The notes under the pieces are model-generated. The model was given only the letters and a program-made list of their open reading frames with translations. It did no database searches and was not told where the DNA came from. A program made the position numbers and the translations under genes. From positions 1,820,001-1,884,000 of the forward strand of contig CAUJGJ010000125.1 of NCBI GenBank assembly GCA_963170055.1: a stretch of 64,000 nt of DNA. The letters are read 5' to 3'. Numbering within the stretch: position 1 is the stretch's first letter; the number at the start of each line of letters is the position of its first letter. This DNA is from Halisarca cf. caerulea. Its lineage: Eukaryota > Porifera > Demospongiae > Chondrillida > Halisarcidae. Below, piece after piece: positions 1-38,112 of the stretch.

Positions 1-706
1 CAAGCAGGCACCACCAAACAAGCAACCACCACTAAACAAGCAACCACCACCAAACAAGAAACCACCACCAAACAAGCAGGCACCACCAAACAAGCAGGCA
101 CAACCAAACAAGCAGGCACCACCAAACAAGCAACCACCACCAAACAAGCAGTCACCACCAAACAAGCAGGCACCACCAAACAAGCAACCACCACTAAACA
201 AGCAACCATCACCAAGCAAGCAACCATCACCAAACAAACAACCAAAACTAAACAAGCAACCACCACCAAACAAGAAACCACCACCAAACAAGTAGGCACC
301 ACCAAACAAGCAGGCACCACCAAACAAGCAACCACCACTAAACAAGCAACCACCAGCCAAACAAGCAGGCACCACCAAACAAGCAACCACCAGCCAAACA
401 AGCAACCACCACTAAACAAGCAACCACCACCAAACAAGCAACCACCAACAAACAAGCAGTCACCACCAAACAAGCAACCACTACCAAACAAGCAACCACC
501 ACCGGCCAAACAAGCAGTCACCACCAAACAAGCAACCACCAACAAACAAGCAGTCACCACCAAACAAGCAACCACTACCAAACAAGCAACCACCACCGGC
601 CAAACAAGCAGTCACCACCAAACAAGCAGGCACCACCAAACAAGCAACCACCACCAAACAAGCAACCATCAACAAATAAGCAGTCGCCACCAAGCAAGTA
701 GCCATC
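1..706. repeat. Minisatellite of about 18 bp in receptor intron
   Basis: Units are variants of ACCACCAAACAAGCAGGC, often halved to 9 bp. The array starts at or before base 1 and resumes briefly at 1014-1036 after the MITE. The array also opens minus-strand frames rich in Cys, Leu and Val; these are repeat artefacts. Confidence 0.95.
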
Positions 707-708
707 AC

Positions 709-1013
709 CAGGGGCGTATCCAGGATTTAGCTCGGGGGGGGGGGGGGTGCTGGAAATTTGCTTACTCCCCCTACATGTTTTGAGGGCTGCATATTTATAT
801 TCACATGTATAACATCATTTAACTTTAGAACCAAACATCAAATGAAAAGAGACATGTAGATTATTATTTGAACATCTCAAGTTGCACAAACCAGTCTATG
901 ATATCATATAAATTACCAAGCACTAACTGAAGCTATGGTTTTGAGCGTGGGGGGCTAGAGCACCCCAAGCACCCCGTGCACTGGATACACCCCATGCACT
1001 GGATACGCCCCTG
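709..1013. repeat. MITE inserted in a minisatellite
   Basis: CAGGGGCGTATCCAG at 709-723 is mirrored by CTGGATACGCCCCTG at 999-1013. The body includes a run of G. Minisatellite units are present on both sides. CAGGGGCG termini resemble hAT-type MITEs, but no clean 8-bp duplication is visible. Confidence 0.75.
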
Positions 1014-1099
1014 ACCACCAAGCAAGCAGTCACCACATACACACAGTATAGTAGCAGGGGACACTTCTACTCAAGCACACAGTGAGGAAATGAACATAC

Positions 1100-10333
<9,234 letters not shown>

Positions 10334-10727
10334 TTTGTTGAAGACTAAATCTTTGAATATAAAGCAAAACAGAATGTCATTGACTATTACAATAGCAGAA
10401 AGGTCTTTGAATGTATAAATGACACAGTGAGTTCAAATGTAGTGCAAGCTATATAAGATGACCTGTATTGTGATAGTGCTTGAAAGGTTGTTATACAAGT
10501 GGACATGGTACGTACATACACAGTCACACTATTCCGACTGAACATAAACACATGCAATCAAAATTAGTAGCATACCTATGTACAAAACACACATTCAAGC
10601 AGAAGCATAATATATTATAATTATAATATTATGCATACTAGCCATATAAAGTTACTATGTACATACAGGGGAGGTGGTAAGCATTAAATTTGCATTGACA
10701 ATTGGACTAGATGGTAAGTCATCAGAA

Positions 10728-10845
10728 ACTTGTCTGGCATTGCCGACCCAATCTTATTATTAATATTATTAATCTTGCTCTGCCATTATAGGGGTCAGTC
10801 CTCAAAAATGGCAGAGTAAGATTGGGTCAGCAGTGCCAGAATAAT
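10728..10845. repeat. Fold-back MITE upstream of the receptor gene
   Basis: TCTGGCATTGCCGACCCAAT and ATTGGGTCAGCAGTGCCAGA are inverted, with a second mirrored part (TCTGCCATT / AATGGCAGA). Confidence 0.7.
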
Positions 10846-10921
10846 CGGAAACCTTGATCATTGACAAGTAAAAGTTGCAATATGTTTGATTTTGTGCAGT
10901 GTCACAGATGTGCATGGACTG

Positions 10922-10935
10922 ACACACATACACAC

Positions 10936-10994
<59 letters not shown>

Positions 10995-11011
10995 TGCACA
11001 CACACACACAT

Positions 11012-11072
<61 letters not shown>

Positions 11073-11086
11073 CACACACGTACACT
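10922..11086. repeat. (CA)n microsatellite, intergenic
   Basis: AC dinucleotides with occasional G. Confidence 0.96.
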
Positions 11087-11799
11087 GAAAGTGCTGCACT
11101 CGGGAAAAGTAAATCTCTACTGGACTGTGCACGCAATATCAAGACAAAAGATAACTGATAACTGAAACTGCCAGTTTCTTTTGTAGGCCTACAAATATTA
11201 CTATTTTACTTGGAAAGAATTCAGCAAATATGAACAATGAAATTTTCTCACTGGTACCAAATCGGATGTAACTCGCACTATGACGTTTAAAACTTACTGA
11301 AGTTCTGGAGCCAGTCAAGAACGATCGATTCTGTAACGTTGTAGAGCAAATTCCTTGAACCAACACCAGAGGCTAAGCTTATATAATACTTTGCCGTGCA
11401 CGCGTATCGTTCAATAAAGGCTAGGTACGTTATCTGATCGAAGAAAAAATAGACCTAGTCCTTGAGTGAGATATATCGCAGCAACTGCCCTGTCTGACAG
11501 CGCAAGTGCAATAAAATACAAAAGTCTAGCGGTTTGTCGTTTCGTGTGATCAAAGGTGCATGGCAAGTGATGATCAATAATTTTGCAGGTGCACTTGTGC
11601 GAGTGCCTTAGGTCATATCCGGATCGAGATTCATGCAGAACTAGAACACGTCGTACATTGAATTGACACTGTATAACCATAAACGGATTGCATGCATATC
11701 GCGACCACCTATGACGTCATGCCCTGCATCCTGCTATATATATCAGGAACACAATATCAGAGACAATTGAAGTAAATGTAACAAACTAATTATAATGTG

Positions 11800-11835
<36 letters not shown>

Positions 11836-12028
11836 CTTTGTTGTGTGATTATTATTCGAATTATATACAAGTACTGTGTTCTGGGACCATTAACAATAAT
11901 TACAGTCCAAATTACTAGACAGATTACCCCATGATCCACCCATGATGACACACACACACAATATATATATATATATTGTCATAAATAAATTATTCAACAT
12001 AGCTACATGTATATATACATCTACATAT

Positions 12029-12351
12029 GTGTCATGGTGTGGGGGCAAAAGTTGGGTGGATCAAAGAGTACTGCGGGCTTACATTCACGATGTAGCCCTG
12101 CTACTCTGATGTAGGTCAAGGGTCTTGTCAATCTCCTGCCAGCCAAACCCATTCATGCCTCATTAATTAGTAGTTGTCAATTGTCACATCTTTTGCAGTG
12201 TTTTGCTTCACCATGACACATAATAGTTGTATCCTGCCTTGGTGCGCTACAGCAGCATAAAGTGCCAATTAATTGACCTCGGGCTGTGCCCTCGGTCAAT
12301 TAATTAGCACTTTATGGCTGCTGTAGCACACCAAGGCAGGATACAACTATT
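12029..12351 (+). repeat. Double-hairpin composite element, subfamily B, copy 1
   Basis: TATGTGTCATGGTG and CACCATGACACATA bound a first module with GGGTGGATCAAAG. It abuts a hairpin of ATAGTTGTATCCTGCC and its inverse. It is intergenic between the receptor and SelO. Confidence 0.75.
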
Positions 12352-12817
12352 ACATATATATCTATATACAAAATATCACACATGGTCAATAACTGTGAAC
12401 ATTTAGATCTGTCCAAGATGACATGTCTTCCATAGTTCAGACAAAGCCCTGCTACAAACAAGCTTTAGAGCTGAGTCGTCATGACAACAGTATCCAAAGT
12501 TTCTACTGCTAGTGAAGACGAATCACTTGACTTAGTATTCTCTGCTGAATGGGGGGGGGGGGGGGGATTGAAGAAACTGCTTCTTCACCATCATTTGCTG
12601 ACAGCCCTACACCCCATGGACCTGACATGGAGCAAAAAATAAATTAATATAAAATAAATGGCAAATACGTACTATCAAATACAATAAAAATGAAACACAT
12701 AAATCATGCGACAATAAAACTACATCAAGGAAGGTTACAAGTCACATGTGTGCATGCAAACCACCAACAAAAAAGCAAATAACATACACAGCAAAACCTT
12801 TCTTAACTCTTACAAGA

Positions 12818-13103
12818 CCTCCTGTATAGAAGGCCATCTACCTCCTGTATAGAAGGGCCATCTACCTCCTGTATAGAAGGACCATCTACCTCCTGTATAG
12901 AAGGACCATCTACCTCCAGTATAGAAGGACCATCTACCTCCTGTATAGAAGAACCATCTACCTCCTGTATAGAAGGACCATCTACCTCCTGTATAGAAGG
13001 ACCATCTACCTCCTGTATAGAAGGACCATCTACCTCCTGTATAGAAGGACCATCTACCACCTGTATAGAAGGACCATCTACCTCCTGTATAGAAGGACCA
13101 TCG
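12818..13103. repeat. 24-bp minisatellite, intergenic
   Basis: About twelve units of GACCATCTACCTCCTGTATA plus GAAG. Because 24 is a multiple of three, it creates long false frames of repeated octapeptides on the minus strand. Confidence 0.95.
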
Positions 13104-14110
13104 GTCTATGGTGGCCATTGTTGGCTGGTCCAGGAACCACTAAAGCAATGCTATTGCACCTCTACATAAGGACCACCTGTCTACAGAGACGGTTGCCTGG
13201 TCCAATGGGGTCGTGGCACATATTAAAAGACCTACAAATATGACATAATATGCTAACCTTATTGCACAAGACAATCCTACTGTATCCACATGTAAACCAA
13301 TATCAATGCCTATCTGTATATGCTAGCAATGTCTACCCATGGACACATGCACATGTAATGTGCTATGCTGAGTCACATGAGCAAGGTGTTACACCTTGGC
13401 GGGTCGACACTATAGGGACTGAAAAGTGCCAACAATACATCATTAGCAGTGGAGGAGTCCACACTGTTCACTTGACAAAGATAGGTATACCAGCACGCTA
13501 TGCAGCTCCCTTTGTGTTGAGCATTAGGAACAGAAACTTACCAATAATGTTTCATTAGCAGTTGAATAAAGAAAGTATAGCACATTGCTCATGCGACTAA
13601 ACACAGCACACTGTACGTACGAACATGTGTAGGATTGGGCAATATTTCAATAACATCAGGGTATCAGGGTATCAGGGTATCTTATTTAGACTGGGAAGCC
13701 TTTAGCCATGGGCTATTCTGACAGGTACCCAGTAGTCATTAAGTGACATACTATCTAACATGATTTATCTAACACATTTTGTGGGAGCAAATGTGGTTGG
13801 ATAACAGTGGGCCCACTGTGCATTGATAATCCGACATTCTCTCTAATCTTACCACCATCTTAAGAGCTACAGTTACCATATCAAAGTAGTAAGAGTCACT
13901 CTGTAATCTGACAACCTCCTAGTCCGACACTTTCTTCAAGCCCCATTGAGTGTCAAACAAGAGAGGTTCACTGTACATAGACAGAGAGTCTCCCGATACT
14001 TTCCTACTGGCTCATGACACACACAAAATGGAATAGCTTGTCACACTGCACCCCACATACACAACATGCATTCACAGAGAACAGAAAGTACCATGTTCCA
14101 ATCCAGCAGA

Positions 14111-31730
<17,620 letters not shown>

Positions 31731-31820
31731 TATCCAAGTCTGGATTTCGCTTCTATGCGTTTGTTTGCGTTACTTAGCGTGATAACAGCGGAGCCATGCA
31801 TGACGAGACGGCCGACGATG

Positions 31821-32103
31821 GCATAACCATAGATAATCTATAAGGTAAAGGACCCAAATTTCGTAAAGCCCCTTAATTCGTGCATAGCTGTCAAATAAGT
31901 ATTTCAACTTGAATTGAGTGGGTTAGAATACTTAGGCAATGTCGAATTCACAAATCCCTTTTGCTGCGCATTCTAAAGAAAGTAATCTGACTCACTCAAT
32001 TCAAGTTGAAATGCTTTTTAACGGCTACGCACGAATTAAGGGGCTTTACGAAATTTGGGTACCTTACCTTACATACGTGTGTATAGATTATCTATGGCAT
32101 ATC
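31821..32103. repeat. Large palindromic element upstream of SelO
   Basis: TAAGGTAAAGGACCCAAATT near 31840 is mirrored by AATTTGGGTACCTTACCTTA ending near 32074. Matching continues through CCCCTTAATTCGTGC and CAACTTGAATTGAGT. An outer repeat, CCATAGATAATCTATA / TATAGATTATCTATGG, extends it. The right edge meets the decayed retroelement. Confidence 0.75.
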
Positions 32104-32107
32104 TTTC

Positions 32108-32937
32108 CCGTAGAATGCCAGTCAAGGAAAAGAAGGACAAAATCACATCCATGTACATTTGCATTACCATTTGAGGAGCATGGTTTTCTCCTTTCCAAAG
32201 GAGCGTTCCAGGATGCACTACGTTTGAGGTATGGTTGGCCAATTGCAGGTATTAGCTCATAATGTCCTTGTGGTGCTCCACTCTCAGTTGATCATGCAAT
32301 GATTTGTCACAAGGGCGGGTTACCATCTTTATGCCACAATAAGATTCATGATCTTACCGCCAATCTCATTGTGTGTCTATTGAATCCAGGTTACAGTACC
32401 TTCATGATGAGGAATTTCAGTTTTGCACCACCAACAGGGAGGACAAAGCATGTCTGGATGTACAAGCAAGTGACTTCTGGTGCAAAGGTCAGGAGGCCTT
32501 ATTCGGCATAAGGGTGTTCTACCCATCTGCCTCCTCATACCGCCAGAAGGACCTGAAAGCTGTGTACACACTGCACGAAAGGCAGAAGAAGAGGGCCTAT
32601 GCTAAGTGTGTAAGGTAGGTTGAACATGGGGCGTTCACTCCCCTTGCCTTTGTCTCCACAGGTGGTATATATGGCCAGAGATTGTTCGATTTTTATCAAG
32701 AGAGTTGGAGATCTACTGTCTGACAAGAAAAAGATTCTGTATGCCAAGATGATGTTCCTGATCATGATTAGATGCAGATTTTCATTTGCCTTACTTAGAT
32801 CCTCCATCAGAGCAATTAGAGGATCTCGCCAACTAAGGCACATGCAGCACGAGGTCTGTGATTTTTCTCGTGCCCTGGTTGATGGACAATTTTACAAACA
32901 ATATATGTCAATTGCCTTTTCTTTTATTTAATATCTA
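32108..32937 (+). pseudogene. Decayed 3' fragment of the same retrotransposon family
   Basis: Three overlapping plus-strand frames match the C-terminal part of the element at 53633-56818: FEEHGFLLSKGAFQDALRLR, then ICHKGGLPSL with DLTANL, then DVQASDFWCKGQEALFGIRV, and finally LLSDKKKILYAK with SSIRAIRGSRQ. The frame shifts at least twice and carries stops (for example after GWPIAGISS). The RT domain is absent. It is a dead, 5'-truncated copy pointing away from the SelO start at 31730. Confidence 0.85.
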
Positions 32938-33300
32938 TTGTATAAGTGTTGTTACTCTTGTTTGCATGAGTTGATAAATATTATATTGTTTCATAAAAAA
33001 ATATCGACAGAAAGGTACATTGACAAGAATTAAATAAAGGCAAAGACATTTCTTGATATTTGGTAACTCAAGGTATATACATGCATGGACATGCACTTTC
33101 CTCCTCTGTATATTTCATCAGGATACATTCCTGTACATTAGTTTCACGCACAACTATCCAGTGCAATCGATCGCTTACTACAGTATTATTACAATAGAAT
33201 TGTTCAATACTGTACATATAAATACCCATATACACATGTACAAAGGTAAATGCAAACTGCACAAGTGATAGATGACAAAGCAAATACACTGGAATGTTAT

Positions 33301-34623
33301 CTAAAGAAGTGTGCACTTTTGCATGTCGAATATATTAGAATAGGGAATTGGGCACATTTCCAATGCTACTGTACTAAATCCACTTCTGTACCCTTGGACC
33401 AGAAGAGATGCACGTGACATAATCACTAGTTCTGCTCCTGTTGCAACTTCCTGTAGTGTCATATTGCCACGCTTGGTCATTTTGTCTATGTGCACTGCCA
33501 CTCCCGGAATAGCAACAATCCTAGCTTTGTAATTCTCTGCTGCCCATGACTTCACTACTGGAGAATCAGTAAAAAGAACAATAGGTACATGTGTTCCGAG
33601 TATTTGACTCTTATTAATGGCACAGTCAAGCAAAAGTCTCCATGTTGATGGTTTATGGTAGAGGCTGAATCGTACTGGCACTTCATTCCATATACCAAGA
33701 AAACCTGTTCTAATGTGAACTGCAACATATTTTTGCTCTGCTGGGATCCCCATTTTACTAGAAATATGCTTGGCCATCTTCACCGCTGAATTGCTGAAGG
33801 CAAGCAGGTAGTGTGCTAACATTGAGTTCACAAGTCTCGGTCGATCAGAGGTGGTAATATATTTTATCACATCTTCTAAATGTTTTCCATACAACTTTTT
33901 CTTTGTATAGTTACCAAAATGAGAAAAGAAGTAAGGAAAAGTTTCTAGTCTTATGTTTGTCTTGATCTTCAAGTGTTTCGCTTCAGTTGAAAGAATCTGC
34001 TTTTCAATAACTTGTAATTGTGTGGTGAGGTTCAATGAAGCCATCATTATGAGTACTTTGTGAGGAAGCTGGTCAATTTTGGTGACCAGTGGTCTGTCGA
34101 TATTCCAGTTTATTGCTGCAGGTTCAAATATATCAGTCTGACACTCAGGGACAAAAGGCTGAGTCCACTGTACCAGAAACAACCGTTCAGACACCACAGC
34201 CAGCAGGAGCGAAAGTAAAAGCCCTCTTACCCTGTCACCTATTCCTCCACAAACCCGGTTGCAGTACCAAGTGAGCGTTCGTACACTGGGATCTCCCATC
34301 AAAAGATTATTTCTCCAGATTTTATGTTTCTTTTGGTATTCCGCCAACAATGGGTCCAGATAGGTGAAAAGGGGGCTTTCCGAGAAACTTGAATCACCTT
34401 GGCAGTTTGGTTCTTTTGGCAACGTGAATTTAGTCTCATTTGCCACATTTTCGTCCGCAATCTTGGCAGATGTTAAGTAATGCTTTGAGAGTACTTTCAG
34501 TTGAGGAAGAAGAGCCGACTGAACACGGTTGTCAATAGTCTGTCGCCCCGAACACACGACTGCTAGTACCAACACAGTGAGGCAAACTGCTGACAAATAT
34601 AGCCACAGTATTAACTTCTTCAT
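33301..34623 (-). CDS. Putative fucosyltransferase-like type II membrane protein, copy 1
   Basis: An intronless 440-residue frame. Residues about 5-25 form one hydrophobic segment after MKK, as in a Golgi type II membrane enzyme, followed by a variable stem. The core has CGGIGDRVRGLLLSLLL, which resembles the GGxGDR/GGLGNR loop of fucosyltransferases of the GT-B fold, and later AVHIRTG, which resembles their HxRxG donor-binding motif. Several N-glycosylation sequons are present. It is a close paralogue of 49609-50946. Known for the family: transfer of fucose from GDP-fucose to glycans in the Golgi. The assignment is inferred from two short motifs and topology; acceptor and linkage are unknown. 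No intron signal is needed, so it may descend from a retrocopy or belong to an intronless family. Confidence 0.75.
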   Translation of the reverse strand: MKKLILWLYLSAVCLTVLVLAVVCSGRQTIDNRVQSALLPQLKVLSKHYLTSAKIADENVANETKFTLPKEPNCQGDSSFSESPLFTYLDPLLAEYQKKHKIWRNNLLMGDPSVRTLTWYCNRVCGGIGDRVRGLLLSLLLAVVSERLFLVQWTQPFVPECQTDIFEPAAINWNIDRPLVTKIDQLPHKVLIMMASLNLTTQLQVIEKQILSTEAKHLKIKTNIRLETFPYFFSHFGNYTKKKLYGKHLEDVIKYITTSDRPRLVNSMLAHYLLAFSNSAVKMAKHISSKMGIPAEQKYVAVHIRTGFLGIWNEVPVRFSLYHKPSTWRLLLDCAINKSQILGTHVPIVLFTDSPVVKSWAAENYKARIVAIPGVAVHIDKMTKRGNMTLQEVATGAELVIMSRASLLVQGYRSGFSTVALEMCPIPYSNIFDMQKCTLL

Positions 34624-35173
34624 TGTGTCGGTTCTGTATAGTAATGCCTACACCGTATAGAGCGGTGTATAGACTTGCAGACGAAGGGAATTCCGGTCGC
34701 AAGACATCCAGTCGACTGAAGCTGTTTCTCGACGGTCTGGAACAGCCGCAGATCGACTCAGTGATGTACTAGGTGATGTCGCAATGTCAGATCGCTGTGA
34801 GACGCGCTTACGCAACGCCGCCACTAGCTTGGGAATTCCAGCTATAGGTCGGTCATCCATCAGACAATTTTTATAAGTATACTACAATTTGAATATAATT
34901 TTAAGCAGAAATATAGTAGTATATAAGCCAGTGGTAACAATTCAGTCTGATCATGGATACTCTATACTGTATCTATTATATGGTCTGATTCAGTGGTAAC
35001 AATAATCATTTAGGTATACTCATAACTTCCATTTTTATGTGATTGTATGTACGTTGATAGCTGTACTGATTCATCGGTCAATGGCATGGCCATGCTAGTC
35101 TAGTGTAGCTGATCCTTTCCACCATATAAAATGAGTGGGAGGAAGCCCTGCCAATTTCATATGGCGGAAAGGG

Positions 35174-35237
35174 TAGTCTCACGTAGCCAGACCCACACTC
35201 GCCGCCGTGCGAGATTGGGTCTGGTTAAGCAAGACTA
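35174..35237. repeat. Fold-back MITE of the TAGTCT family with 9-bp duplication
   Basis: TAGTCTCACGTAGCCAGACC is mirrored by GGTCTGGTTAAGCAAGACTA. The flanks CGGAAAGGG (35165-35173) and CGGAAAGGA (35238-35246) match at eight of nine bases. It sits inside a looser outer palindrome (GATCCTTTCC / GGAAAGGATC). Confidence 0.8.
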
Positions 35238-35439
35238 CGGAAAGGATCAACCATGCCAGGCTATGGCCATGCAGTGTCCAGGGGACTGGATAGGATTGAC
35301 GTTAATTAAAAACACAAAGAAAAATCGCAATTCATCACTTTAAAAGACAAGGAGATGGGTAGATCATTGAATGAGCTACAGTTGCAAGAGCTCCACAATC
35401 TACAATAATATACACTAACTACAGTAACTAGTGGGATTT

Positions 35440-36171
35440 TGATGTAAGTCACTAGCCAAAAATGATTTTTACACCAAACGTTTCGACAGCTGACTGCTGT
35501 CTTCGTCAGTGGAATGAAATACAGAAAGGTGTGTGTGTATTTATACATGCAGTGTGTGAGAAGTGATGACAGCTGATGATGTGTGATGTGTGAATAATAA
35601 TTAGATGAATGGTGTCAGAATGTGATTACAAAAATGGGGAAGGGGGAAAGATAAAGTAAACCACAGCAAAGTAAAATGTAATAAAAAATAAAGCACTGTC
35701 AAGTTAAAATAGCTGTTTATAGTGTGATGGAAGTGTTCCTATTTCTCTGTTAAGGGCATGAGGCTCCTTCTGGATCCTCCAAGACTCTAGCAGGCACCGT
35801 CGGGATGTCAGGCGACATGTCTCCAGTATCTTCGTCCCAGTCCAATCTATGTTATGACCTGTCTTATGTGTGTGTTCAGCTAGGGCAGATGTGGCTACAT
35901 GGTTATCTCTAACTGCTCGCTGGTGTTCCTTTAATCTCTGTCCTAGGGTCCTACCAGTTTGGCCTATATAAGACTGGGGGCAATCACTACAAGGGATCTG
36001 GTACACTACTTCTGCTCTGTCTTCCTTGGGTATAGGGTCCTTGGGGTGAACTACAAGCTGTCTTAGGGTACCTCTTTGACACCAGATGAAATACTGACCC
36101 TGCTTGACCTTTGCTTGAATGCCACCTTCTTCGCCTTCCGTGATACCTACTACCAACAGATCCAAGCTCAA
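35440..36171 (-). mobile_element. Penelope-like element remnant: GIY-YIG endonuclease plus downstream hammerhead-like core
   Basis: A 155-codon frame at 35704-36171 carries VVYQIPCSDCPQSYIGQTGR followed by LGQRLKEHQRAV and later LLESWRIQ. This is the GIY-YIG endonuclease signature found at the C-terminus of Penelope-like retroelements. The RT domain is missing, so the copy is 5'-truncated. About 200 bp downstream (35481-35509) is a hammerhead-type core, which matches the known placement of such ribozymes in Penelope terminal repeats. Confidence 0.82.
35481..35509 (-). ncRNA. Hammerhead-ribozyme-like core next to the Penelope-like ORF
   Basis: The minus strand reads CTGACGA, a stem II made of AGACAGC and GCTGTC around a short loop, then GAAAC. 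This fits the conserved CUGANGA...GAAA core of hammerhead ribozymes. Stems I and III and the cleavage site were not verified. Confidence 0.6.
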
Positions 36172-36239
36172 ACTAATGTGCTATTTGAGTGGTCAAAGAC
36201 ATGATCATGAAATCTAAACTGGCAGTGTAAAAGATTTTT

Positions 36240-36610
36240 GACCTAAGATTGACTCAGAGGTTCTGTTAGTGCATGACAGATCCACTCCATGCTCATGAAA
36301 TTGAGGGTGGTATGGCCCAATTCCAAATAGAACTTGAAACGTGGCATGGTGTCAATCACTCTGATAGAAGATGTCGGGAGTGTGGTGCTGACACTGGTCA
36401 CTGGATGATGTCTAGCGCTGCATGGTATACTCAACGCAAACCAGTGAATGATCATGTCAGCCACGTCGATCATCTATTGTTTTCATACAATGGTTGTGGA
36501 TGCCAAAGTTACAATATTACCTTGGTCCTTGCCTGTCATGATATGAAAGCTGCTAAACGGTTGTATGTCATGGTGTGCCCAATCTGTATGACATCTATTT
36601 GTCTATAATA
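36240..36610 (+). pseudogene. Possible non-LTR retrotransposon C-terminal remnant
   Basis: One plus-strand frame reads RCRECGADTGHW followed by AWYTQRK and NDHVSHVDHL. The Cys-x2-Cys...His-Trp...Cys-Pro-Ala-Trp-like pattern resembles the zinc knuckle that ends many LINE reverse transcriptases. The usual CPAW cysteine is lost. There is no start, no RT core and no clear boundary, so this is tentative. Confidence 0.4.
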
Positions 36611-36895
36611 TTATATTCTTTGTTTCTGATGACAGTTTATCTTTTCCTGTGCTTCATTGGGTATGCTGTACCCTAGTGTTGCTGTACATGTCTGCATGTT
36701 GAAAATTGATTTATTGATTGATGTGCAAAATTATACGTAACCGTGGGTTATGTATGTATAATTATTATAGTATTATCTATGATTCTGAACCCACAGCATA
36801 TACATATGTGCAGGATGTAGGACATTGTACAGTGCACTAGAGCTCAGTCCAACTGAACTCTGTCTAGCCCTATATCCATGCATCTAGCTTGCTCA

Positions 36896-36972
36896 TGCAC
36901 CATGGGAAGAATAAGACCCTTGTATGACCCCAATATGAACCTTGACAAGGGTCTTATTCTTCCCATGGTGTG
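36896..36972. repeat. Short fold-back MITE
   Basis: CACCATGGGAAGAATAAGAC and GTCTTATTCTTCCCATGGTG form a perfect 20-bp or longer inverted repeat around a loop of about 25 bp. Confidence 0.8.
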
Positions 36973-37282
36973 GAACTCCATCCTAGATACACATCCAACT
37001 TGAAGACCAAAGAATTGTGCTTGTTTTTTGGTCATTTTGGTACCTGTTAACAATTTGTTATTGTCTGTCTGATCACTGCCATTCCTGTTGTTTGTTTGTT
37101 TTTTCATCTTACGCTTGCCACAAAGGTCAATCATACACATATACACACACACACACATACAAGCACATTAATTTATACACATTCCTACAGGTAATCACAC
37201 CCACACACACATTAGAACATTTCCTGTCACCCCCCTTTGTGTATTTAAGCCGTCGCTCACTGCTATACTTCAGATTTGTTGG

Positions 37283-37307
37283 CTGATGAAGGTCTACGTG
37301 GCCGAAA
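37283..37307 (+). ncRNA. Hammerhead-ribozyme-like core
   Basis: The plus strand reads CTGATGA, then AGGTC-TACG-TGGCC as stem-loop II, then GAAAC. This is the textbook CUGAUGA...GAAA core. The flanking sequence resembles a Penelope-like terminal repeat but no ORF is attached. Stems I and III were not verified. Confidence 0.62.
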
Positions 37308-37390
37308 CGTTCTATATTGAATGATTTTTGAAGATTTATCTATGCTACGTGATTGCTCATTAAGATAATCTACTTGTTGCATGCATGTAT

Positions 37391-37394
37391 GTGT

Positions 37395-37454
<60 letters not shown>

Positions 37455-37572
37455 ACACACACACACACACACATACACACAACGCACGCATGTACGCGCA
37501 CACACACAACGCGCATACACACACAAGCACACACACACACACACATACATACACACAACGCATGCATGTGTG

Positions 37573-37667
<95 letters not shown>

Positions 37668-37684
37668 CGCACACATGTACGCGT

Positions 37685-37732
<48 letters not shown>

Positions 37733-37738
37733 ACAGGT
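37391..37738. repeat. (CA)n microsatellite with CGCGCG interruptions
   Basis: Several CA blocks separated by ACGCATGTGCGCGCG-like segments. Confidence 0.96.
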
Positions 37739-37929
37739 ACATACATACATGTGTACATAGAACTCACATGACTGCTCATTCTGGACATGTACCTCATCCT
37801 AATCTGAGCACTGGACTGTGGCTCGATCGGGCTCTCATAAGGAGCTGGTTTGACTTTGTATGCATCTGTGTTGATGGGGACTTTCCTGAGAGGGGTCAAG
37901 AGTAACCCACAGTGATATATGTGACAGTC

Positions 37930-37936
37930 AAACTGT

Positions 37937-38003
<67 letters not shown>

Positions 38004-38044
38004 CACGCGTGCATGCGTGCATTCGTGCATTTGTGCATGTTTAC

Positions 38045-38112
<68 letters not shown>

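Larger units (their letters stand above)
10334..14110. other. Intergenic region between the receptor start and the SelO end
   Basis: No gene was found. It holds the receptor's presumed promoter (10334-10700), a fold-back MITE, CA and AT microsatellites (AT run at 11804-11833), a double-hairpin element, the 24-bp minisatellite and eroded MITE fragments (13640-13960). The SelO 3' UTR should be in the right part, since that gene ends at 14111. Confidence 0.7.

Noticed and set aside
12803..13118. Frames with an eight-residue repeat (VDGPSIQE-like)
   Set aside because: They arise from a 24-bp minisatellite whose unit is a multiple of three; there is no signal or flanking coding sequence.
13990..14030. 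Candidate SECIS element downstream of the SelO Sec codon (ATGA motif on the minus strand)
   Set aside because: I could not pair a convincing stem or find the matching GA quartet, so I do not call it. Another candidate near 13680-13740 belongs to a repeat also present near 16770-16820.
34648..34860. Short minus-strand frame upstream of FUT-like copy 1
   Set aside because: It has a plausible length but no recognisable motif or splice link to the downstream gene. It probably lies in the promoter or 5' UTR.
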